From Owenia fusiformis (lineage: Eukaryota > Annelida > Polychaeta > Sabellida > Oweniidae): a DNA stretch of 64,000 bases. The position numbers and the translations under genes were made by a program. Below, piece after piece: positions 25,301-36,592 of this stretch (within the stretch, counting starts at the first letter, position 1; every line of letters begins with the position of its first letter). Under the pieces are notes generated by a model. That model had not been told where the DNA came from. It made no database searches and saw only the letters and a list, made by a program, of their open reading frames with translations. Location of the stretch: assembly GCA_903813345.2 (NCBI GenBank), contig CAIIXF020000009.1:27376740-27440739 (forward strand), written 5' to 3'.

Positions 25301-28300
25301 AAGAGGGGAAGTAGATGGGGGAGAGGACCAGAGATTATTGTTCTCGTTGCCTTGTATTCAAATTGGTTCAAAGTCTTGCACCCAGACCAATTGGTTTATA
25401 GTGTTGCACCAAACCTCTAATTCAATCTTTCTCCCCAAACTAGACAAACTGTTGTATAAGAATTCAGAGATTAACAAATATTCTTCAGATTTTGCACCTT
25501 TCAGTCTGATTAAAGCAACTAAACTACGTGTATATGGTCCCAAATCATTTAATTTGAATTTTAAATGTTTTATTTACATCCTTACATCAGTAAAATTTTC
25601 ATATATTGCGACATTTATCTTTATAAAATCTAGTAAACTCACCAATAATTTTTCCACGAGGTCTCTCGCAGTCGGACTGAAACCTTCAGGGAACTCATAT
25701 TCTAGTTTGGTAATTTTTTGGAAGATTTGGTATTCATGCCTAAAACAGAATATAGATGTCTCTCCTGAATTATGAGTCCAGTAGTCATTAACTATTACCT
25801 TATGACGAGTATGTTTACAAAAGCTTAATTAAGGGGCCTGTAAAGCAATAATATGAAACAATTTTAGATGGTTTTCATATAATTTCATCTATAGTGGATA
25901 ATTCAATTTCTGCTCATCTTTTAATAGAGTACAGTTTATGAAGCATATAATACTCCATGTGAGGGCACGGTTTAATCTTAGTCATTTTACATTAATTTAA
26001 TGGGTAAGTGAACTTTGAAGTGTTGCACTTTAAAGGTTTTACTATATAGTGTATATGATTTCTTACCCTCCTCTAAAAGGTGGCAATCCTGATAGTAACT
26101 GGTATATGATACACCCAAGTGCCCACAAGTCAGAACTGAAATACAATAATGAAATATTCATGTCACGTGTGCTAAATAAATCAATAGGGTAGATACGTGG
26201 GGTAGATCTATAGGGTAGATACAACCACAAAATAAAACTCAGTAATCAGTCGTCAGATTTTCTACGCATTAATTTGTGTACGCAAATAATTGTGTGTACA
26301 ATAATACACACAATTATTTATAATGGGATACCCCATCTATTTCATTTGGGATAACAATTAAGCATCGTATATGATGAAACATCAGGGAACATCATCAGGA
26401 ATTGGGACGGACTACTCAAAATTGAATCATGGACATCTTGTCTAAGTGCTTGTTTCATGCAAACATGATGGCAAAATCAACTGGCCTGAATGCTAACTAA
26501 TTACAGGTCCCTGCTGATGCCTTTAACACATCCTTTTGAGTGACCACCTACCTATAATATGCTTTTTTACTAGTGAGGACCTCTGGTGAGACATACTGCG
26601 CTGTACCAACAAATGAGTTCTTACGTTTCTGTCCGGGGGCAACCTGGGATCCATCTTGAGAGTCTGCAGAACACAAATTATAAACACTTTGCATCATCTC
26701 ATATTTCACACAAAATTCAAGTTAATCTCTACATATGATTGATCTATATAAGTGGGTGGTAGAAGGCTTTCTTAATTTACTACTGTAAAGAGTATGAAAT
26801 ATTTCAATGCTTGTCAAATCATGAAGTTTTTTAAAAACTTTTTTATTTTTATTTACTCTTTAGACTTGATATAACCCCCTGTCAAAGTGGGCGCTAATAT
26901 TAGTATAGATCAGAAGGAGTAGCTCCCATAATTACTTACCTGGTTATTAATAATCAATCAATTTTTCACAACCAAGATATTTTTACATACCTTCTCCCAG
27001 TTGGTCTGTTTTCAGTATTTTTGATGAGCCAAAATCTGTGATTTGTATATGCATCTGCTCATTAAACAAAATATTTTCTGGTTTCAAATCTCTGGAAATA
27101 AAATAAACACAAGCTTAGCGATAGAATAATTATTCAAAGAAAACCTAATTATATCCAAGTAAAAAGCCAATATAGAATACAGTAAAGCCTGCGTATACTG
27201 AACATTTTTTTGGAGGAAGGGTGTCCACTAGAGACAGGTGTTCACTGGAGAGAAGTGTTCACTAAGACAGGTTTTACTGTATACTTAAAGTACTAACTAA
27301 TTCTTCAAAATATTAACTTCTCAAAGATGTCAATCTATCAATGTCAATAACCAATCAATCAATCCTATTAATCAATCAATTTTAAATAATTCCTGATACT
27401 TTCATTCACCTTTGAGAAATTATTGGTGAATGAAAACACAAAATGAAATTCCGTGCTAAAGGCTGATGTAAGTCTCCCCTCCCTGGTGGTGGGGATCAAA
27501 CCAAAGACCCCCCGCTTTCTGGGCAAGTGTTGTACAATTGAGTTACAGCATCAGCTGACCCCTCCACATATAATTAACCCCTGAACTCCTATATTTATAT
27601 ATTTAATTAACCATTCACACCTGTGTATTATTCCGAGTCCATGTAAATGTTCTAGAGCTGAGACAACTTCTGCAGCGTAGAACCTCGTACAGTTCTCATC
27701 AAAGGACCCTAGCTTCTGTATGTAGTCTAACAGTTCTCCACGGCCTGCATAACTCAGAACAAAATCTGTTATAATTTGTCAAGGATAAATAAAAATAAAT
27801 TGAATTCTAGAATCAGAAAAATCAGAAAATCAGAATACAATTGCATTCTATGGCATGGGCAAGAAGGTTGAATAGTAGAATACAGACAAAACTGGCAATC
27901 GACTTTTTGTATATATTTGGTAAGTAATGGCATTAACTCACATATAAAAAAAAACGACAGCATTTGCAACACAAGACATCATATAATTGTGTTAATGCAA
28001 AATACCCATATTAACACACCTACATTTATTAGCAACTTTGACGCAAAATAAGAGAACGCCTCAATTACTCAATTATTCATTAGTTGCACTACAGTATATA
28101 TTCTTGAAAGAAAGCCAAACAATTGAAGCACTTTACAAGAATAATACATAGACAAAACCCTCATATGTTAAAGGGTATCCCATGGGGTAGTGTCTTGATA
28201 AAGCACTCTCTTAGGAGAATAGGAGACAATGTTAAATTACAAGCAAACCCTGCAATGAACAAACCAATGTGTTTTTGTTTTTCCAAATATAACATGTCAA

Positions 28301-31300
28301 AAAGATCCAGGACATCTTATCAATTGGTGAAGTTGCGTAAGATTTTAAGGCAGATATACATGTCTCTAGGATTTTTCTTAAATTAGTGGTATGCATCATT
28401 TCATTAGTACTTAAAGGAAGGTACAGCTATGAATTTAACATTGGTTTCTTGAAAATACTTTTAAAAAGTTGTTTACTATCTCTGAGTCTGCCTTTAATTA
28501 AAGAACTGCAGGATGTATAGAGCACTATAACACTATACACACCTGATGACTCGAGTACAAAAAGCTAATAACACGCAATATAATGGTACATCCGTATGTT
28601 AATAGAATATTGATTGAAATAATAATAAAAGTCCCTTTATAAGGACCACATACTAATCAAGTGTGGCACAATGAAAAATCTGATTATGAAGTGAAAATGC
28701 GATAACAATTTGATTTATGTAGTGTATTTGAAGTTACAGCAAACAATGGGATAGTGAAGAACAACAGACGAGTTAAAATTATTGCACCGCCATCTATATG
28801 AGTCTTAGATCCCATTACCTTTAGTTTTCATTCATTTTGCCCGTTCAGTCGAAATGTTGAGGCATGCACAGACCTCTATTTAGTGATATTTTCATTTCAA
28901 ATATGGCGGCCAATCCGATGTCTGACGACCCTTACAAAGAATCTAGGCAGTTTGCATTTTTACCTCCTGTGAAATAACAAGTGGAATTTAGTAGTTGTTT
29001 TGTGTTTTATTATCATTCTGCATTGTAATTCTATGTGATGTGGTGTTGAAATGTCAGCAGAAATACATATCCATACGATAATCGAGTGAATCAGATAACA
29101 GATTTTTCGAAAACCCGTCTCGTGCTAAGAGTGTAAAAACTTGTATTAACATGCTCAAAAGTGCCAATGTGCACATCAATGTCAAGCTAAATCAATGTTG
29201 TGTCTAAAACAGGTACCCGATCTACTCAAAACAGCTTGTCATTCACGTATACACGCTTAGCAAACACGGCGAAATGACCTGAATCTTGGAATTTCGTTCG
29301 AGAGCTAGTAATGTTTGCTCCGGTCTTTGTCATAAGTGTTCATCAGACTTCACGCATGCGCAGGAGAAAAACCATCAACCAATAAGGTTTATAAATCAAT
29401 TTTTCGCATGCGCCTTACAACGGTAAAGAAATTCGTATTTATAAACGAACCAGTTTGAGATAACCCGATATCAGTCGGAGAAATCTGACGATCTACGAAA
29501 CTCACTTCAAAAAATCAAATGCGGACTGACGGCGTATTCTACTATGTTTGGATCTAAGATTTTCAGTATAGATAAAGTCTTTTATGATCTTTCGAATGAG
29601 GTAAGTCTCTAGTTCGAAAGACAATCGTATCAACTTGAACAAAAGTTGAGTTTTGACGAAAAATTTTAACATGCGCAGAAGTCCCATTTTCGTTGTACCA
29701 TATTGACTGCGTTATCAAAAATAAAATGAAACCCCATTTATACATGTATACAGTATATCATGGTACAGGGTAACCCCCATTAAACAGAACCCACAAATCT
29801 GTTCAGCTGAATAATGTTCTACTTTTTTAAGTTACCCTGTATGTATTAGATTCTATTTTTACAAAAATGTGCTTTTTAATTATTGAGACCAGCAAATTCT
29901 GTCAACATGCAATATAGCTATTCACCTGATGCTATAAGAGAATGAGTTAGAACCCCATTATAATGCCTAATATTACTGTCTTCAATAACATGCAATGGCT
30001 TATATAAGCTGTATATACAATGAAAGGAGGCCTAGATATATTAGTGAATCATACATGATGTTTAGAGATCTCACTGTCATGTTATGTCATCATATATGTA
30101 TACAGCAGGAGGCGCTTACTCAGCCAAACCTAAATTCACACTGATATTCAAGCATGTTCTAGTTCCCCTTTGGCATGCCATTCCCATTCCTCAGTCCAAT
30201 ATGACATGTAGCGAATCATCATGGATGTTTAACAAATGAATATCAATCTTCATTATGTCATGTAAGATGCTGGGTTGTGTTAAGTAAGATGTTGGGTTGT
30301 GTGATGTAAAATGTTGTTGGGTTGTGTCATGTTAGATATTCGGTTGTGTCATGTAAGATGTTGGGTTGTTTCATGTAAGATGTTGAGTTGTGTCATGTAA
30401 GATATTGGGTTGTGTCATGTAAGACATTGGGTTGTGTCATGTAATATGCTGGGTTGTGTCATGTAAGATATTGGGTTGTTTCATGTAAGATGTTGAGCTA
30501 TGTAAGATGTTGAGTTATGTCATGTAAGATGTTGGGTTGTGTCATGTAAGATATTGGGTTGTTTCATGTAAGATGTTGAGCTATGTAAGATGTTGAGTTG
30601 TGTCATGTAAGATGTTGGGTTGTGTCGTGTAAGAAGTTGAGTTGTGTCATGTAAGATGTTGAGTTGTGGCATGTAAGATGTTGGGTTGTGTCATGTAAGA
30701 TGTTGGGTTGTGTCATGTAGGATGTTGGGTTGTGTCATGTAAGATGTTGGGTTGTGTCATGTAGGATGTTGAGTTGTGTCATGTAAGATGTTGGATTGTG
30801 TCATGTAAGATGTTGGGTTGTTTCATGTAAGATGTTGAGTTGTGTCATGTAGGATGTTGAGTTGTGTCATGTAAGATGTTGGATTGTTTCATGTAAGATG
30901 TTGAGTTGTGTCATGTAAGATGTTGGGTTGTTTCATGTACAATGTTGAGTTGTGTCATGGAAGATGTTGGGTTGTGTCATGTAGGATGTTGAGTTGTGTC
31001 ATGTAAGATGTTGGATTGTTTCATGTAAGATGTTGAGTTGTGTCATGTAAGATGTTGGGTTGTTTCATGTACAATGTTGAGTTGTGTCATGGAAGATGTT
31101 GGGTTGTGTCATGTAAGATATTGGGTTGTTTCATGCAAGATGTTGGGTTGTGTCATGTAAGATGTTGAGTTGTGTCATGTAAGATGTTGGGTTGTTTCAT
31201 GTAAGATGTTGAGTTAGTGTCATGTAAGATGTTGGATTGTGTCATGTAAGATGTTGGATTGTTTCATGTAAGATGTTGAGTTGTGTCATGTAAGATGTTG

Positions 31301-34300
31301 GGTTGTTTCATGTACAATGTTGAGTTGTGTCATGGAAGATGTTGGGTTGTGTCATGTAAGATATTGGGTTGTTTCATGAAAGATGTTGGGTTGTGTCATG
31401 TAAGATGTTGAGTTGTGTCATGTAAGATGTTGGGTTGTTTCATGTAAGATGTTGAGTTAGTGTCATGTAAGATGTTGGATTGTGTCATGTAAGATGTTGG
31501 GTTGTTTCATGTAAGATGTTGAGTTGTGTCATGTAAGATGTTGGGTTGTGTCATGTAAGATGTTGGGTTATGTCATGTAAGATGTTGGGTTGTTTCATGC
31601 AAGATGTTGGGTTGTGTCATGTAAGATATTTGGTTGTGTCATGTAAGATGTTTGGTTGTTTCATGTAAGATGTTGAGTTGCAATAATTGTGTCATGTAAG
31701 ATGTTGGATTGTGTCATGTAAGATGTTGGGTTGTTTCATGTAAGATGTTGAGTTGTGTCATGTAAGATGTTGGGCTGTGTCATGTAAGATGTTGGGTTGT
31801 GTCATGTAAGATGTTGGGTTGTATCATATAAAATGTTGTTGGGGTGTGTCATGTAAGATGTTGAGTTGTGTGATGTAAGATGTTGGGTTGTGTCATGTAG
31901 GATGTTGAGTTGTGTCATATAAAATGTTGTTGGGTTGTGTCATGTTAGATGTTGGGTTGTGTCATATAGGATGTTGTCGGGTTATGCCATGTTAGATGAT
32001 TGGTCAGCTGTATTGTCTTCACCGAAATTATAATTGAACAATATCCCAAGGGAAAATTTACATTTGCAAAAAAGTGAATTTATATAATCCACTTACCAAA
32101 TATAGGCTCCCCTGAGAAATTCAAAAGAATTCTTATTTCAGATTCAAATCTTGAAAAGGATACATAAGCGATCTTTATCTTGAAATGTATAGTAGAGTTT
32201 GACGAAGAATGGGTGGTTGAGTTTCGACAGGACGCTCTTTTCCCGATGAACATACTGCGCTTTATTTTCTCGTATAATATGCTGCTTGTCCAACACCTTA
32301 ACTGAAAGAGATAATAAACTGCGTTAATTAACAATTCAAATAACATTATGTCAATTGGTGTATTCATATTAGTGTTCTGAAATGAAATGATGATAAGATT
32401 TCTTGCTGGTTGTTGTTTTGAAGGAAGTGACTCCATTCTAATAAGTACCCTGTAATTCCACTGGTTCAGGCTACACTTCTCTCTTTCAAGATCTTAATGA
32501 CCTTAAACGTATCTTATATGACCTTATGTGAAGTTGAGTGTGATGTGAATATCAGCTATTATATGCAATAATGTGGTACAGGGTGATGATACGCTGATAT
32601 AACTTAGGTCTAGGTCTAAGAATTATAGGCTATAAGTTCAAGTTTAAACGTTAGACTGAGGTTGGGTTCTTGTGCAGGGTACCCATTGGGATATCTGGGA
32701 AAACAATACTTTGTGTAATTCATTTTGATTACATCCTGTTTTTACATTGAGATCCTGGGCCTGGGAATTAATCCATTACTTTACCCTGAGATTACAAACA
32801 CAATTGATAAAGGTGCTCTACAAGGCATCAACATGCAAAATGTCACCACATGCCATTTGTTACAGATCTCAAATGATGGCTGCCGAACACTACACACAAA
32901 CTGCCAAACACTTCTGGTGGTGACATAATAACCATAGGGATTTACTTTAAGAAATATGACTTTATTTCTCATAATCTGGTTGTCAAAACAATGCTGTATT
33001 TTAAGCTCATTATAATTACCCAACCAGTTGTCATAATTAGTACAATTATTTGGAATCATGTAAACATATCACATTTCAAAATTGCCATGTCCAAATTCGT
33101 AGATGACATAATGTTAATTTTCTAATTTTTACTTTCATTTTCCATTCAAACTTCCTGATTTTTGCTAAAAATAGAAAAAACAGGAAAAGATTGATTTAGT
33201 TACTATGCGACTTATTTATTAAAAAGTTTGGACTTGATGCATTTCTGCTCATCTTAAAACATCCTTCTTCAATCTTTCTTTTAGAATGTATGGGATTTTC
33301 TTTCATTTTGACATACACTCTTTTAGAATATATGGGGTTTTCTTTTTTACAATACATGGGGTTTTCTTTCATTTTGACATATATTTTTTCCAATACAGTG
33401 TATGGGGTTTTCTTTCATTTTGACATATATTTTTTTTACAATACATGTATATGGGGGTTTCTTTCATTTTGACATATATTTTTTTTACCATATATGGGGT
33501 TTTCTTTCATTTTAACATATTGTTTTTTTACATTTTTACATTTTGTTTGATATATACTTAGTTGCTTGGCTTTTTAGCATAAATTAATAATAATACACTG
33601 TAATTAACTTGTGGCCCTACAATGATTTTAAATTTTATCAAGGTCTAAGGGTAGAGAATTCTAAAATACACTTACTTGCATATTGTTTATCAGTGCTTAC
33701 TTCTTTGGCTAATATCACCTGAAATAAAAAATGAACAATATAATTAACGTGTTTTCGTAGAAGAGATTAAAAAACTAGAAGTAAAACACAAACAATAACA
33801 AAACCCTCAACAACAAATTATCAACAAATTAGCAAACAATTTTTTCAATAAAAATAATGAGTAAAATTTTAAACAAAGGATGTGATTCAGTGACGTTAGA
33901 CTATATTAACCAATCAAATTGCTCGAAATTTCAGTCCTCGAAAAAATTACAAACAGACATTTATAGAAAATAAACTATAACACCAAGATATTTCTACCAA
34001 TTCAATTTCCACAAGCTTCATCCATAAATGTGATACACAGAAACAAGAAATCAACAGAACATAAATATTACAGTATAAAACTTGTGTGGGTATTCGTATA
34101 TATTATATTTATTTATTTTTTATTAATTAACCAACATAGTTATTTTTACTACTTACAGTCGAGAAAGATCCTTCTCCTATAACTTTTCCGAATATAAAAT
34201 CTTCTGGCTTGCGCTTCGCTTGCAGAGATCCAGCTCGATTCAGTTTAGATGGCGTTGTTTCTTCCGCCATTTTATTTTTTGATTTAGGACTTGATGGTGG

Positions 34301-35140
34301 CGTAATAGGATTAGCCAAGGACTGGAAAGTAAGTCACATATTTGTAAATAATTGTGGAGGATTATTTGAGAAAAATAAAATTCGACTAGAAGGCCTTCAT
34401 GAGAATTAAGCGAATCTTATATAGCATCTATACAAATTAAAAGGAAAACAAAATGAAAAATTAGAAACATTAAAACATCTACTATCAAAATCTTGTAACA
34501 CTCTGGTTTCTTAAATTATTGAATAAATGAGGTTAAATGTGAAAAAAAGAATTTCTGTCGTAAATATATTAAACTTAAACTCTTGGCTTACTCTATTCAC
34601 CTTGGTCTACAATACTCATTTGTTACAAACTACATATAATTTTATCGATGCTATTTATGGATTTACAAGTGTCTCATAAGCCAGTATCGACTACAGTTTT
34701 TTTCATTTTAATGTACCTTAATATTGTATTTTATATATGTATGTATGAACCTGTGACACAATAAAAAAAACAAACTATGAACCATAAAAGTCCATCAAAG
34801 ATAAGTTTAATTTTGTTTTATTTCTGGAGAGAATTGTGCCTTTTAAAAACATTTTTTATAACATTTTCCAGTAAATCCTCTATCTCAAACTTTCTGATGT
34901 AATTCTCCTCAACAATTTCGATCATATTTTGATTTCTTTTTGATGTCTAACTAACTCACATTATTATTAAAAACAATGAATTAAATTTAAATTAGACCAC
35001 CAACTGATCAAAAGCAACTGATCAAATACAAGTATACAAAAATACAAGTATATATAAAAATACAAGTATACCTCAAGAATGTTAGCTAACTGTCGTAACA
35101 TTTTCCGAACTCCTTTTATTTTCCGCCTTCGTTCTGACAT
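19315..35140 (-). CDS. PDPK1: 3-phosphoinositide-dependent protein kinase 1, 15 exons, complete
   Basis: Exons, 5' to 3': 35140-35072, 34321-34157, 33718-33676, 32301-32164, 27765-27621, 27091-26991, 26663-26552, 26135-26067, 25739-25643, 25040-24858, 22724-22633, 21163-21052, 20559-20462, 19902-19848 and 19437-19315 (TAG). They total 1602 nt in perfect phase, giving 533 aa (human about 556). Visible are the Gly-loop GEGSFST at about residues 72-78, the ATP lysine in YAIK (Lys94), HRDLKPEN (Asp188), DFG (206-208), activation-loop Ser237 in [13 protein letters not shown] (equivalent to human Ser241), and a C-terminal PH domain at about 424-525 with [14 protein letters not shown]. The protein phosphorylates the activation loops of AKT, S6K, SGK and PKC; the PH domain binds PIP3. 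The first exon (ATG at 35140, [11 protein letters not shown]) is the least certain part, and an in-frame ATG also exists in exon 2 (MAEETTPSK). The exon-4 donor (GTATCC) is weak. Confidence 0.95.
19472..19600. repeat. Dispersed repeat, copy 1 (CGAACACC family)
   Basis: Contains CCATTTGTTACAGATGCC followed by clustered CCGAACACC / CACCGAACACC words and then TTGGTGACATAAC. The same order occurs near 21388 and 32810, so this is a dispersed family. It lies inside PDPK1's penultimate intron. Confidence 0.55.
20040..20461. other. PDPK1 intron with a piece of another dispersed family
   Basis: Around 20205-20270 the complement of GGGCATGCTGGGTAAATTAC is embedded in sequence that also occurs at 10491-10560 in the KCTD intron (GATTAAGTTTCGGGCATGCT). 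The shared stretch is about 60 bp with scattered differences. No coding potential. Confidence 0.45.
21388..21490. repeat. Dispersed repeat, copy 2 (CGAACACC family)
   Basis: GCATTAATATGCAAAATGTC, then CACATGCCATTTGTCACAG, then CCCCCGACC words, matching the copies at 19472 and 32810 in order. It abuts the left end of the 1.1 kb TIR element. Confidence 0.55.
21498..22589. mobile_element. 1092-bp TIR element with internal coding-like remnant
   Basis: Arms of about 280 bp begin TAGTAGCCCGGACAGAATTG at 21498 and end in the complement at 22589. They share CAATGGTCACTTTTTCTTTA and AAGAGATGTTCCTTAA (as complement). The central 500 bp has higher GC and an open frame of about 61 codons (21920-22105) containing [20 protein letters not shown]. 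It may be a transposase or captured-exon fragment, but I do not recognise it. The element sits in the PDPK1 intron between exons ending at 22633 and starting at 21163. Confidence 0.82.
23557..23564 (+). promoter_or_regulatory. TATA box of the nested His-rich gene
   Basis: TATATAAA lies about 30 bp upstream of a plausible transcription start near 23587 (TCATTCAACTC). The first intron donor is at 23620. Spacing and context fit a strong core promoter. Confidence 0.7.
23725..24344 (+). CDS. Secreted histidine/glycine-rich protein with Asp-rich Ca-binding-like motif
   Basis: Structure: a 5' UTR exon to 23619, a 92-bp intron, exon 23712-24111 with ATG at 23725, and a final exon from 24342 whose first codon is the stop TAA. 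AATAAA follows at 24436. The product is 129 aa. It has a signal peptide ([17 protein letters not shown]), then [20 protein letters not shown], which resembles the Asp-rich calcium loops of thrombospondin type-3/EF-hand repeats. Next come three tandem GHFHGHH repeats, a Tyr/Pro stretch, two similar VGPNG...G segments, and a His-rich end (GHGYHH). Metal or calcium binding outside the cell, for example in a matrix, shell or haemolymph protein, is inference. The gene lies wholly inside a PDPK1 intron on the opposite strand. I do not recognise a named family. Confidence 0.85.
24436..24441 (+). terminator. Poly(A) signal of the nested His-rich gene
   Basis: AATAAA about 92 bases after the stop codon, before PDPK1 exon sequence resumes on the other strand at 24858. 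Confidence 0.7.
25195..25220. repeat. Long poly(G) run
   Basis: A G run of about 17 on the + strand inside a PDPK1 intron. Similar shorter runs occur near 2391, 5612, 6832 and 17381. Confidence 0.8.
26284..26319. repeat. Perfect 15-bp stem hairpin in PDPK1 intron
   Basis: AAATAATTGTGTGTA at 26284-26298 is complemented exactly at 26305-26319, with a 6-base loop. A stem this long is unlikely by chance and probably marks a palindromic element remnant. Confidence 0.7.
27178..27281. mobile_element. 104-bp palindromic MITE
   Basis: TACAGTAAAGCCTG at 27178 is mirrored by CAGGTTTTACTGTA ending at 27281. Internally GTGTCCACTAGAGA and TTCACTGGAGAGAAGTGTTC carry the same short words. Related termini (AGTAARRCCYGTATA) occur near 221, 44345 and 57446. 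Non-autonomous. Confidence 0.75.
27450..27560 (-). mobile_element. tRNA-derived SINE-like copy
   Basis: Read on the - strand, GATGCTGTAACTCAATTGTA resembles a tRNA D-arm/A-box region, and GGTTTGATCCCC about 50 bases on resembles a degenerate B box. The copy adjoins the PDPK1 exon at 27621. It lacks a good cloverleaf, so it is not a tRNA gene. Confidence 0.6.
27766..30253. other. PDPK1 intron 4, 3' part (- strand sense), no exon seen
   Basis: AT-rich sequence. Between 29340 and 29680 three CATGCGC words occur (CACGCATGCGCAGG, TCGCATGCGCC, ACATGCGCAG). They resemble NRF1-type promoter sites, but no associated coding exon was found. Confidence 0.4.
30254..32000. repeat. 22-bp minisatellite, about 79 copies (1.75 kb)
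   Basis: Units consist of TGTCATGTAAGATGTTGGGT plus TG, with G/A and G/T variants at fixed positions. A variant block carrying ACAATGTTGAG followed by CATGGAAGATG recurs at about 30939, 31071 and 31314. The spacings of 132 and 243 bp equal 6 and 11 units (plus one base), so blocks of several units were duplicated. It lies in PDPK1 intron 4, about 160 bp from the exon at 32164-32301. Confidence 0.93.
32810..32935. repeat. Dispersed repeat, copy 3 (CGAACACC family)
   Basis: GGCATCAACATGCAAAATGTC, CACATGCCATTTGTTACAG, CCGAACACTACAC and then GGTGGTGACATAAT: the same order as the copies at 19472 and 21388. Confidence 0.55.
33280..33530. repeat. Short tandem repeat, about five units of 30-50 bp
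   Basis: Units contain TATGGGGTTTTCTTTCATTT, then TGACATATATTTTTTT. Unit length varies because of the T run. It lies in the PDPK1 intron just 5' (in + coordinates) of the 43-bp exon 3. Confidence 0.8.
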
Positions 35141-35364
35141 TTTTATTTCTATTCTATTGCCTCTAAGAATAAGTAGAGTGATGAATGTTGTTTACGAGCG
35201 ACTATGTGTACTGTCACAATATCTGCAGCTTACAATTCCTGTTCACTTGTAATTTATACCATGTGCGAACATGTTGATTGCTATGATTGAATATCTAGGC
35301 TCATTCTTCCTCCTACCATATTCTTCCAATTAACACCCAAGTTAATAATACCAACCAATAATAA

Positions 35365-35700
35365 GATTGCCTTAACTGAAATACTTGATTCTGATTGGTA
35401 AAGGAGCAGTCAACAATACACCCCCGATCCGCAATATAACCTTGCAGCGCTGTACAGTGCTGTAAACAGTACTGAGCAGTGCAGGTCGAGTACTGCGCTG
35501 TACAGTGATATACAGTGCTATTCTAACAGCACTGTTTTGAACAGCAAATTTAATACTGTTTTTACAGCAATATACAATATATACTGTTTTAGAAAACAGC
35601 AATGTAGAGTACTCTTTTTACAGCGCTGTCCAGTGTCCAGCACTGTTTTATAAACAGCGCTGTGTAGTACTGTTTGAGATTGGCAGTGTAGAGACTGCTA
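35365..35700. repeat. ACAG/CTGT-rich degenerate palindromic repeat
   Basis: Begins with CTGAAATACTTGATTCTGATTGG, a sequence related to 54850-54960. It is followed by about 270 bp built from variants of ACAGCACTGTTTTAAACAG and CAGTGCTGTACAGTG, alternating in both orientations. It lies just upstream of PDPK1 exon 1 (35140, - strand), so it could overlap the promoter region. Confidence 0.65.
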
Positions 35701-36438
35701 AAATTAAATGCCTTCTAACATTCTTCATGTTTGAAGAGTTCGTATATTTCTAGTCAAGATATTTTAAGAAAATTATCATTTAAATTTTATTGAGTGATAA
35801 CTGTGATTTGTTATAACTGAATTACAGATTTTGGAAGTGAGGGGAACTTGACGAAGTATCTCTTCCTGAGAGATGACTGAATGAATGAGCACTTAGTAGA
35901 ATTAATATGGTAGAGGATATGAAAAACACCAATTAGATGAACAGTAATAAGTCAACAATGTACGTACAATAATACATTTGCTAGAGAGGCTTCACTACTA
36001 ATAATTGATAAACAACTAGACCACAATTATTCTAAGTATTCTAAAATAAATATTAAACAATATTTCTTTAATATAAACAACAGGAACCACTTATATATTA
36101 TTATAAAGCAATTATACAAAAATATTAAAGCGAAGATGACAGTGGCAAAATTAGAGAAACACAAAACAAGTTTTTCTTTGCTAATGCTTGACTCAGTGGA
36201 GTCATAAACAAATTATGAGATGTCATATAAGGACACAAATGTGCAACATGTCCCCACAAAGGGGTTATCCTATATTTACATCCCTTTATCAAAATAATAC
36301 ATATATTATTTTTATTGCTGTTTTTTACTGTAATTGTAAAACTTTATTGTCAGATGTATTTTTAGCCCAAAGGCATCAGTACAAATAAATCCTAATAAAT
36401 ATAGATTTTTCATCCTTATTGCCAAACACGAATACACA

Positions 36439-36592
36439 TTTCCGATAAATTGTGCCATCTTTTGATCCATCAGAGAAACTATTTATTGGCTAGATTGATG
36501 ATGTCATTGGTTGTCGTGTAGTAAGCAATCTGTCCATGCCAATATATTGTGGTTTATCTGATGGATCAAAAGATGGCACAATTTAACGGAAA
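36439..36592. mobile_element. 154-bp foldback element
   Basis: TTTCCGATAAATTGTGCCAT continues to GATCCATCAG in the left arm. The complement of the same sequence forms the right arm ending near 36592, with stems of about 42 bp and few mismatches. MITE-like; no target duplication determined. Confidence 0.7.

Noticed and set aside
25179-25775. 198-codon + strand frame
   Set aside because: It is antisense to a PDPK1 exon and intron, runs through a poly(G) tract and has no domain.
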